A DNA stretch of 64,000 bases from assembly GCA_038363925.1 (NCBI GenBank), contig JAQQWL010000003.1, positions 1,488,001 through 1,552,000 of the forward strand, given 5' to 3'. A model generated the notes under the pieces. It saw nothing but the letters and a program-made list of their open reading frames with translations, did no database searches and was not told the origin of the DNA. Source of the DNA: Apiospora phragmitis (taxonomy: Eukaryota; Ascomycota; Sordariomycetes; Amphisphaeriales; Apiosporaceae). Each line of letters opens with the position of its first letter. Positions within the stretch are counted from its first letter, which is position 1. Below are positions 37,601 to 48,661 of the stretch, piece by piece. The position numbers and the translations under genes were made by a program.

Positions 37601-39281
37601 ATACCTATATATAAACTTAACTAGGAACACGAACAAGCCTTAAAAAAGTATATTACGGAGAATCTCGAGAAAAGAGTTATCCGACCATCCATATTATTAG
37701 CAGGCTTCCTTATCTTCTTCGTTTTAAAAAAAAGTAAGGACGGGAAACCTAAATAGCGTATATGTATCGATTATCGAAAGCTTAATAAAATTATTATTAA
37801 AAACCGGTACCTCTTACTTTTAATCGGCGATTTATAAAATAAACTATTATATATTAAAATCTTTATAATATTTAACCTCTTTAATATATATAACCTAATC
37901 CGAATTAAAAAAAAAGGAGTAGAAAACCGCGTTCCGAACTAAGTACGGCTATTTCGAATATTAAGCTATATCGTTTAATTTAATTAATATACTAATTAAC
38001 TTTTAATTTATAATTAATTATATTTTATAAAAATACCTTATTAAGTTTATTATAATATACTTCGATAATATCTTTATTTATTTCGAAAATAATAAAGAGT
38101 ATTAAAAGTATATAAAACTAATACTTTAAAAGCTATAAAACGTTAACTTATTAATTAACCTAAAAAAGAACGAATTCTACTAACGATCCATTACTTTTAT
38201 AAAATACGTAATATCTTTAAGCAAAATCTAAATAAAACCTTTAAAAATCTTAATAATTAAAGAATAGCTTACGCCTATAAACGTTATAGAAATTAAATCT
38301 TTTTTAAAATTAACTAATTATTACCGGATTTTCGTCCCCGGATTTAACAGGATAATAATACTTTTAATAAACTTAATAAAAAAGGACGAATTATTTTAAT
38401 AAACGGAGAAAAAAGATAAAGCCTTTTATAATATTAAAGAATAAATCCTTAACGAATTAGTATTTTACGTAATAAACCCGTTTAAACTTTTTAAAATTGA
38501 AACCGACGTATTAAATTATGCGATCGGAGGATAACTTAATTAATAAAATAATAACGGAAAATCGTACCTGGTCGTATTCTTTTTGAAAAAGCTTAATAAA
38601 CTAGAGCTTAATTATTAAATTTATAATAAAGAGTTAATAGCTATTATTAAAGCTTATAAAAAATAAAGATATTATTTTAACGAAATAATAAAGCTAGTTA
38701 AAGTCTACACCGATTATAAAAACTTTATAACGTTCATTATTATTAAAAAATTAAATAAATAATAAATATAATAGTCTAAATTCTTATTAAAATTTAACCT
38801 TATTATTATTTATTAAAAAAATAACGAGAACGGTCGCGCCGACACACTAAACTAACAACCGAACCACTAGGAGAAGGTTCCGCTCGAAACACGGACTATC
38901 CTTATTTATAATTAAAACGGCAACCTTATATTATTAAAATAATTAAACGTTATAAACTATATCTAATATAATAACGATTAGGTTATTAAGTTCCGGTAAT
39001 TTAACTAAACTTTTAACCCCGCGAACTATTTTAAAGATCGCCTTAAAAACCGCGACGGTCTTACCTTCTACTAAAATAAAATCTATATCCTTAAGCGGTA
39101 TTACGAAGATTTTATTAAAGAATTCTATAAGCATCCTATATATAAATATTAAGGGATATTTAAAACTTAAAAAAGGATTACTAAGTAATTTAATTATAAG
39201 AACTTTAAACTAACCGTAACTAAGGTAATTAGTAAATATAACCTTTATAATAAAGTTAAAGCCACTCGATACCGACCTTAT
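34631..39281 (+). mobile_element. Gypsy internal region 1: gag, protease, RT, RNase H, truncated integrase
   Basis: Plus-strand reading with RIP stops gives the following in order. A gag lies at about 34690-35800 (GNFQSFFIQIKAY, FYTAEFQRIIIRLNYTEV), with a zinc knuckle near 35735-35775 (YYNYQKLRYYTRKYR, from a CxxC...H...C motif). A retroviral-type protease region lies at about 37060-37330. RT at about 37690-38350 has RICIDYRKLN and YFDNIFIYF (YxDD box). RNase H at about 38470-38830 has FKIETDVLNYAIGG and ENGRADTL. An integrase zinc-finger region lies at about 39170-39280. The integrase core is absent: the sequence joins the first base of LTR2 directly. Confidence 0.85.
38822..39281 (+). pseudogene. 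Truncated end of the first Gypsy polyprotein
   Basis: After RNase H (GRADTL near 38840) the frame continues into the integrase zinc-finger region (EFYKHPIYKYQG near 39120-39150) and stops matching exactly where LTR2 begins. Compared with internal region 2, about 1.75 kb of integrase core and chromodomain is missing. The minus-strand open frame at 38943-39134 is a shadow of this segment. Confidence 0.7.
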
Positions 39282-39919
39282 TATTACGACCTAACCTAAT
39301 CATACGGCCAAGACCCATAAAACCACCGGGCCGGATTTACGATACCCCGCCTAGGGTACGATATCACGGCCACCGACCGCGCCGCCAGTTATACTAATAT
39401 AAGCGCACTAATATTATAAAAGCGCACGGCGACCACGATAACAATATCCTAAACCGTAATAGGCTAGATACGGCCTAAAGAAGTAGTAAGAATAACGTCA
39501 CGTAATAGATCACGGGGATTACTAAAAACGGCGAAATAAGTCGGTGATCTAACCTATAAGGGGATCACCCGGATTATTAAAATACGAGGGTGAACTAAGT
39601 AATTTAACCGATTAATAAGGGAGGAAATTAAATATATAACGACGGACGTTTTTTATATATTTTATATAAATACTTTTTATTTTAGTAATTAATTTAAATA
39701 TTAATTTTAATTTATTAATAAAGTAAATAATTTTAATAAAACTATTATAAATATTTTTAAACCTATATACTTTAATTATTTTCGTTTTTATAAATTATTA
39801 TTTACTATATTAATAAAAGCGACTTTTATTATATATTTAAATATTTTTTTATATTATTAATATAAACCTTAATACGTTTTATTAAGTTTTTTTTTAAAAC
39901 TTAAATAATATTCGTTATA
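39282..39919 (+). repeat. Gypsy LTR2 (638 bp)
   Basis: It begins TATTACGACC (from TGTTACGACC) and ends TTCGTTATA. The first 250 bp match LTR3 closely, while its last 200 bp are much more RIP-mutated than the same part of LTR1 and LTR3. Confidence 0.75.
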
Positions 39920-42900
39920 TTTTAATTATTTTTATTTTTATAAGTTATTATTTAAACCTTTAAATAATAATATTATAAGAATTATATCTATATTTAGCCT
40001 TAATAATATTATCCGATAAGGAAAGGCTTTTATTACCACCTTTAATACCTCTTAATGGGACCTTATTATAAATATTAATAGTAATAATAATAATAACGAG
40101 CCTATACGATAAACGTTAGCTAAGCGAATTAAAGAACTTGAACAAAAAAGTACTAACTATTAGTATTACTATATTAAGCTCGAGAAAAAGCGTAACGAGT
40201 TCTTAACTAAAAATATTTTAAAATAAATACCTTATAATATTAATAAATTATGCGAAAAAATACGTTTCTTTTATATAATTATTAATATTATTTAAACTTT
40301 TATTATATTAAAAAAAAGTATAAAGATTAATACGTTAACCCTTTTTAATGGAATAAGCGGAAACTTTTAAAGCTTTTTTATTTAAGTTAAAACTTATTAA
40401 CGGTTTTATAAAAAAACGTTTTAAAACGTTACTTAACGAGTTATTTACGCCGTCTCGTTTTTTAAAAATAAAATACTCGTTTAATTCGAACCTTATTTAA
40501 ATAAACTCGTAAAAAATAATTAATAAATTAAGCTATACCGTATAAAAATATAACGTATTTTTAAAAGTTACGACGGCTTTAAATAAGCTTTTAAATTACT
40601 TTTTTAAGACCTCGATAAAAAGCGATAAGTAGAAAAAGAATTTAAAACTTTTAAATAAAAAGGATTAGCCGTTTTTTATATAGCCGAGTTTTAATATATT
40701 ATAATTCGATTAAATTATACCGAAATTATAAAAATTATAATATATTATTAAAAATTAAAAGATAATATTAAAAACAAGCTTAGCCGGCTCGACGCTCCCG
40801 GTAGTTTTTTTTCGTATATAAAGCTTATTATTAAGATCGATACTTATATATACGAATAACGCCGCGAGAAATAGGGCGGACCCTAGCGGTAAATTAATTA
40901 AACCTAAACTAATACGGGGCGACCACGTTAATATAACTATATACCGCTTAAAAATATTATAATATATAATTATTATAATAAGCCTATAAATTTTAATGTT
41001 ATTAAATATGATAAATAGAATAAAAAATTACGTAATATTTATTATAATTATTAAAAACTAGGATATTACGCTCGAAAATATTAAATATTAAAAAAAAACT
41101 TTTAATAAGTTTTAAAAAAATAATACGTTAACGTTATTAAAATAAAAAACACCTTTATAATAACTATTAAAAATAATAACGTTATTATTAAATATAGTAA
41201 TTTATTTTAAATAGCTTGCTATAATAATAAGTATACTTTTTATTTAGCAAATAAAAAAGGTACCGGATAATTCTTTAAAACTTTGAAGGGTAAAGAAGAT
41301 TATAATTGAAACGTCGCGATAATATGAAAAGAATAACCCCCCCTTTATAATAAAAATAATAATTTAATAAATAATATTATAAACTAATTAAAGTAATTAA
41401 TAAATTACGAACGTTTAATAGGTATATTAATAAATAAATTAATAAACGAGATTACTAAATTTAAAAACCTTAAAACTAACGGGTAATTAATTATCTTTAA
41501 TATTTTTTACCCCGACTCGAAATACTTACGCTAAATATTTATTACGGCCGGCTTTAATTAAATAATCTACGGTAACTACGTAATAAAAAATAACTTATAA
41601 ATCTCCCCCATTTATAAAAAATACTTTACATTTTTATAAATTTTATATATATATAATATTTATATAAAACACTTTGTAAAGAAACTCGAGCACGAGTAAT
41701 TCCCTTAAAAGATCGGTAAGTGACCTATTATATAACCATACCCGGATTATATTATTAAAAAAATCCGAACGTCGATCCTAAATAAACGACGCGCGTACCT
41801 ATTAATATAAAAAGATTTATAGTAGCTATAATAATACTACTTAAAAAGACGAGATTAAAAAGAATACTTTAAAAACTAATACTTTAAATACGCTTAAAAA
41901 AAATCGCGAGTTTATAAACGTTTAAAAGAGAGCGCTTAACGCTTTTAAAACGTATAAATATATGCCCGATAAAAAGACCCTTTTAATATATTAAAGAATT
42001 TATAAAGCGTTTATAAATTATTATAAACTTAATAAACCTTCGAATTATTAAAAAAACCTAAATTTTAAATATTAAGATAATATTTTATATAGGGAAAAAT
42101 ATAAAAATACTTCCGTTAATATATTAAGAAATACTTTATAAAAAACGAAAAGAATAATAATAATAATATAAGGATCGATCGCGGGATATTATTAATAATT
42201 TATAAACGTAACGTTCGAGAAATAAACGCCGCTTATTATAAAAAAATAATAATAGGCGGACTAAAATAGGTCCTTATACTAAATAACGGATAATCGAGCT
42301 ATTTATAAGTATATTATATTAATACTAAGCGTAAAAAGAATCTATATTAAAGCGTTACTCGATAGCGGAACGTAAAGAAACTATATTTCATTACGAATCA
42401 TTAATTGCCTTAAATTCGAATAATTAAAGAAAAACGCCTTATACCGATTTAAAACCGTTAATAAAAAACTTATAACTTATAATAATAAAAAAGTATAAAA
42501 GAAAATTGCGAACTTTTTAATTAATATCGAAAAACGTTATAAATAAATTACGTATAATATTACGGATATCGTAAAATACGATATAATTTTAAAAATACTT
42601 TAATTACGCGTAAATAATTTTAAAATTAATTAAAAAATAGGCTAACTTTAATAAAATATATTAAAAAGAGGTTTAATTAATAAATAGCGGTTTAAAAAAT
42701 AACCCCTTAATAAACTTAAAATCTTTAAAATATATATTATTATTAAAAAGCTTAAGCCGAACGTTATAACGATTATATTAAAAAAGTATTAGTAATTCGA
42801 AACACTTTTTAATAAAAAATTAAAAATAGGCTTACCGCTTTATATACGGTAGGATTATAAAATACATTTATTTATACCTATATATAAATTTAATTAAAAG

Positions 42901-45900
42901 TATAAATAAACCTTAAAAAAATATTTTACGGAAAATCTTAAGAAAAAAGTTATCCGACTATTTATATTACTAGCAGGCTTCCTTATCTTCTTGGTTTTAA
43001 AAAAAAAGTAAAAATAAGAAACTTAAATAGCGTATATATATTAATTATTAGAAGCTTAACGAAATTATTATTAAAAACCGGTACCCCTTACTTTTAATTG
43101 GCGATTTACGGAATAAATTATTATACGTTAAAATCTTTATAATATTCGACCTCTTTAATATATATAACCTAATCCGAATTAAAAAAAAAAAAGTAGAAAA
43201 CCGTATTCCGAATTAAGTACGGTTATTTTAAATATTAAGCTATATTGTTTAATTTAATTAATGTATTAACTAGTTTTTAAACTATAATTAATTATATTTT
43301 ATAAGAATACCTTAATAAGTTTATTATAATATATTTTAGAGATATCTTTATTTATTTTGAAAACGATGAGTAGTATTGAGAATATGTAAAATTAATATTT
43401 TAGAAGCTATAAAACGCTAACTTATTAGTTAACTTAGAAAAAAGCGAATTTTATTAACGATCCGTTACTTTTATAAAATATGTAATATTTTTAGGCGAAA
43501 TTTGAATAGAACTTTCGAAAATTTTAATAATTAAAAAGTAGTTTACGCTTATAAGCGTTATAAAAATTAAATCTTTTTTAAAACTAGTTAATTATTACCG
43601 GATTTTTATTTCTAAATTTAATAAAATAGCGACACTTTTAATAAACTTAATAAAAAAGGACGAACTATTTTAATAAATAGAGAAAAAAAACGAGGCTTTT
43701 TATAATATTAAAGAATAAATTTTTAACGAATTAATACTTTATATAATAAACTTGTTTAAACTTTTTAAAATTGAAACCGATACATTAAATTATATAATTA
43801 AAAGGTAATTAAATTAATAAAATGATAATAAAAAATTACACCTTATCGTATTTTTTTTAAAAAAGTTTAATAAATTAGAATTAAATTATTAAATTTATAA
43901 TAAAAAATTAATAATTATTATTAAAACTTATAAAGAATAGAAATATTTTTTAACGAAATAATAAAACTAATTAAAATTTATATTAATTATAAAAGCTTTA
44001 TAACGTTTATTATTATTAAAAAATTAAATAAATAATAAATATAATAATTTAAATTCTTATTAAGATTTAACCTTATTATTATTTATTAAAAAGGTAACGA
44101 GAACGGTCGCGTCGATATATTAAACCGACGACTGAACTATTAAAAAAAAGTTTTATTCGAAACGCGAATAATCCTTATCTATAATTAAAATAATAACCTC
44201 GCGTTTTTAAAATAATTAAACGTTACGAACTATATTTAATATAATAATAATTAAGTTATTAAGTTTTAATAATTTAGCCAAAACCTCGACCCCGCGAATT
44301 ATTTTAAAAATCACTTCGAAAACCGTAACGGTCTTACTTTTTACCGAGATAAGATCTATATTCCTAAATGATACCGTAAAGATTTTATTTAAGAATTTTA
44401 TAAATATTTTATATATAAATATTATTAAATAATTCGATTATAAAAACCTTAAGTTAATCGTAATTAAAGTAATTAATAAATATAATTTTTATAATAAAGC
44501 TAAAGTTACTAAATATTAATTATATAGAGAATTATAACCGATCTTATTGTTAAATAAAGTATAAAAAATTATTATATTTAATTTTATTATTAAGCTATTT
44601 TTATTAAAAAACCCCTAACAAAGGTTAATTACGATAATATTTTAATAATTATGGATAAATTTATAAAATATATTTATTTCTTACCGTATAAAGAATTTAA
44701 TAATATTAATAACTTAATATATATATTTCTTTAAATAATCGTTAATTAGTACGGGCTATTCGAAATAATTATTTCTAATAAAAACAAATTATTTACCATT
44801 AAATTTTAAAGGTTATTTATAATATAATTTAAAATTAAATATAAATTATTTATAATTTATTACCTTTAAACGGATAAATAAACCGAGCGGATAAATTAAA
44901 CTCCAAAATAATACTTATATTATTATATTAATTATAAATAAAATAATTAAATATAATTATTATTTATAATTTAATTTATTTATAATAACGCGGATAATAA
45001 AGTTATATATATATTATTATTTCGAATAAATTATAAATATAATTTAAAAATTATTAGAAAATTAATAGAAGAAGAGTTCGTATTAATTATAATTATTTAA
45101 ATCGAAAAATTAAAAAAACTCTAAATTACGTTATAATAAAACCTTACTTTCTTTTAATAATAAATAAAAAAGTATACCGATTAAGTAAGGTTAAAAAGAT
45201 TAATTTTTAAAAAAAGAGAAAAAGTTTACTTTTTATAACGAAATATTAAAATAAAACGATTAAGCGATAAATTAAACTTTCAAAAAATAAAACTATTTAA
45301 AATCGTAAAAATTATTTTAAAAATTAATTACTAATTATTATTATTTAAAATAATATAAATATACCTTATATTTTATACTTTATTACTTAAACTAGCGGTT
45401 AAAAAAACTTTAATTAATATATATTTAAAAGTCGAAACGGATTAATATAAGTATAAAATTAATAAAATTATTAATAAAAAAAAATAAAACTTTTAATACC
45501 TCGTTTAATAAAAAAGTTACTTATTAAAAAATAATACTTAAAAATTTAAAAAGTATTTAGCGAACGCTACGAAAAAACTACGGGCGTTTAAAATAAAACG
45601 AGGTTAAAATTTATCACGTTTTAATCTATTATTTTAAACGCTTTAAAAAACTACGCCTTAATAACCGCCTCGGACTTAACGTGCTCAGCCGCTTTTAATT
45701 CGTTTAAAGAATAAAGACCACGCTTAGCCATTTTTACGCCACACGTCGCTAAAGAGTTCCGCTACTACCGAATTCGCTCTAGGCGCTAAAAGGCCTTTTA
45801 AGCCTCCCGATAAGCCTTCTCTAGAGCCGCGCTCGCCTCGCGTAAAGAATCGCTAGCCGCCTATTCCTTAAAGCATAAGCGACGGGACTTATCAATAACC

Positions 45901-46262
45901 CGAAACACTATAAAAACCGATAAACCGGAACTATTACAAAACCGACTACAACGAATATACTCCTTATAATAAAAAATATTATTTAATATAACGTATTTCT
46001 ACCCTTTTTTTAATAAAAAAAGTACGGTATAACTTTAAAACTAAACTCGTTAAAGAGGGTAATTAAATTATAACATTATTTAATCTTTTTAAACTTTATA
46101 TAAAAAATAGATTTTTTAATTCGATTTAATATAATAAATAAATATTATAATAAAAAGTATAATAAAAAAAAAGAGCTTATTAAAAACCGATATAATAAAC
46201 GGGTAAAAATATTTAAAGAACTTAGCGTTTCAAAAATAAAATAACTAAAAAAAGGAAAGTAA
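39920..46262 (+). mobile_element. Gypsy internal region 2: full gag-pol with chromodomain, RIP-mutated
   Basis: The order is the same as internal region 1 but complete: gag at about 40040-41100, protease at about 42340-42620, RT at about 42970-43640, RNase H at about 43750-44100, and integrase at about 44400-45380 with DNILIIMDKFIKY and QTDKQTERIN. A segment at about 45430-45600 reads QYLVQQKSYLLKNNTQKF, which corresponds to the QYLVxWKGYxxEENTWE core of a chromodomain. The element therefore belongs to the chromoviruses, Gypsy elements whose integrase carries a chromodomain that can direct insertion to heterochromatin. Every frame is closed by RIP. Confidence 0.85.
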
Positions 46263-46899
46263 TATTATAACCTAACCTAATTATACGGCTAAAACCTATA
46301 AAACTACCGGGCCGGATTTACAATACCCCGCTTAAAATACAATATTACAGCTACCGACCGCGCCGCTAATTATATTAATATAAGCGCATTAATATTATAA
46401 AAGCGTACGGCGATTATAACAATAATATCTTAAACCGTAACAGGCTAAACACGGCTTAAAAAAGTAGTAAAAATAACGTCACGTAATAAATTACGAGGAT
46501 TATTAAAAACGGCGAAATAAGTTAATAATTTAACCTATAGAGGGATCACCCGGATTATTAAAATACGAAGGTAAATTAAGTAATTTAACCGATTAATAAA
46601 AAAAGAGATTAAATATATAACAATAAACATTCTTTATATATTTTATATAAATATTTTTTATTTTAATAATTAATTTAAATATTAATTTTAACTTATTAAT
46701 AAAGTAAACAATTTTAATAAAACTATTATAAATACCTTTAAACTTATATACTTTAATTACCTTCGTTTTTATAAGTTATTACTTATTATATCAATAAAAG
46801 CGACTTCTATCGCACGTTTAAATACTCTCTCGTATTATTAATATAAACCCTAGTACATCTTACTAGGTTTCTTTTAAAACCTAGATAGCGTTCGTTATA
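46263..46899 (+). repeat. Gypsy LTR3 (637 bp), possibly recombinant
   Basis: The 5' part matches LTR2 (ACCGGGCCGGATTTACAAT). The 3' part keeps TCGCACGTTTAAATAC and CCCTAGTAC, as LTR1 does and LTR2 does not. It ends TTCGTTATA and is followed by the ACTAG duplication. Confidence 0.7.
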
Positions 46900-46904
46900 A
46901 CTAG
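46900..46904. repeat. Target-site duplication ACTAG, right copy
   Basis: Same five bases as 33957-33961. Together they flank the whole LTR1-internal 1-LTR2-internal 2-LTR3 composite as a single insertion into family X copy 3. Confidence 0.8.
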
Positions 46905-48072
46905 CCGGAAATAATACTTATATTTTTATAAAAAGCTCTTTAATAATCGTATCGACGGTTTATTCCGGTTTTAAAGTCTAGGTTACGGTTAATAAAGCGT
47001 TTAACTTAATACTTGCCGACGCGGTAGCCGCGGCGCGATTTTAAAAGAAAATTAACTATATTTTTTATAACATTAATATTAAAAGGTATACTTTAAATAT
47101 TTAAATTATTTATATAATTACTAAACCCCTCTTTTTTAATTAAATTAAATTAATATTATAAATATCGTATTTCGCGTCTAGGTTCGGTACCGCGGAATCG
47201 GTCGTTTAGAATAGCTCGGAGGATGTCGTACACTTTTATAGCTGCTCTTTAGCTAATTTAATTTAGACTTTCTCGCGTCGATTAAATTATTAAAACGATA
47301 CGATCTTTTTTTTAATTAAATCGATATTATAGTTATAAAGATATTATATATTTAAGTTTAATTACGTAAATTAAAAAAAAAGTGGCCGACTTAATAATAT
47401 AATCGACTTAATAATATAGTCGATTTAATAATAAACCACGTTATATAGTTTATTATTTAATTTATAATATTTAAAATTAATATTAAAAAGCTTTTTAATA
47501 AATAAAAACGTATATTAAGTATAATAATATTAATAATTTTATAGTATTTTTTGAATTTAGTTAAAATATAGCTTTCGTAATCGTTTAAGATTAAAAGGCG
47601 ATAAAGGCCTTTTATTCGCGCTTTAATATATTTATCGAAATATCGAATTTAATTTAAGCTCGTTTTATTATTAATTTAATTATTAAAAGTTAGTTTAATT
47701 ACTTAATCGCCCGGTAAATTATATTCGCGAAATTAATTTATAACGTTATATTAATTTTAAACGATTAAAAACGACGAAATATATTAACTTTATAAACTAA
47801 TATATTTAATAGCTATTAACTATTTTTAATTATTAAATTAAACCGACTTTATTTTTTTATATTAATCGACGTATATTACGCTTAATATTAACTCGATTAT
47901 ATTTATTATTAAGCTAGTTTTATTAATATTTATATATTTTCTTTTAAAATTTTATATTTAACTTTAATAATTATATTAATGGTTTATTTAAGTTTTAAAG
48001 TTTAAGTTATAATAAATAAAGCGTGTAATTTAATATTTATTAACGCGGTCGTTTATAATAAACGCTATCCGG

Positions 48073-48661
48073 TATTACGACCTAGCTTAACCATGCGGCT
48101 AGACCCACCCTCGGCACGGCAGCACTATACCTCGAGGCGCCTACGAGAGCTAGCATAAGAACCTACCCCGCTAGTTAGCGATAATAGACTTACCTACGAT
48201 AATAAACCCCACTACACCGCTATAATACTACGATGACTAACACCACGATAATAGTACGCGGGGACTATTTAATTAAGGATAGAAAAGCATAGATAAATAA
48301 GAATAAATAGCGACGATAAGTTAATAAAGTTATTAAGTAATAATAAAATAAAGAATATAGCTTAGTAATAATTATTAAATAAATTTAAGTATAATTAATA
48401 TAGATTATTAAGTAAGCTTAAGTATAATTAATAGTAATTATTAAGTAAGCACGATTAATAAAAAAGGGATTAAATATATAACGATAAATAATTCTCTATA
48501 TATTTTATATAAACACTCTTTACTTTAGTAATTAATTTAAGCATTAATTTTAACTTATTAATAAAATAAACAACTTTAATAAATCTATTATATAAATATC
48601 TTTATTTACGTACTTTATTATTACGTTATAACTCGACTATTATATATTATATTAATAAAAG
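48073..48661 (+). repeat. Gypsy-type LTR4 (plus orientation)
   Basis: It begins TATTACGACCTAGC and carries CCATGCGGC as LTR1 does; its 3' half (TATATTTTATATAAACACT region onward) matches the other LTRs. It runs tail-to-tail into an LTR of opposite orientation at about 48661. Confidence 0.6.

Larger units (their letters stand above)
32527..47441 (-). mobile_element. pogo-type transposon family X, copy 3, split by the Gypsy composite
   Basis: Terminal repeats begin after a TA at 32527 (ACGTAGTTT with two 17-bp units) and end at 47441. The right end, inverted, is ACGTGGTTT with three units: ATTATTAAATCGACTAT, ATTATTAAGTCGATTAT and ATTATTAAGTCGGCCAC. Without the Gypsy insertion (33962-46899 plus one TSD) the element is about 1.97 kb. 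The minus-strand transposase reads YSTEFEKYYKNNGIITI, the RIP-altered LDGHxSH...ENNII region, and ends with RRCGIYGETGHNT at about 32811-32768, a zinc-knuckle-like tail (CCHC with RIP changes). The left subterminal region is duplicated (about 32565-32640 and 32660-32735). Confidence 0.75.
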
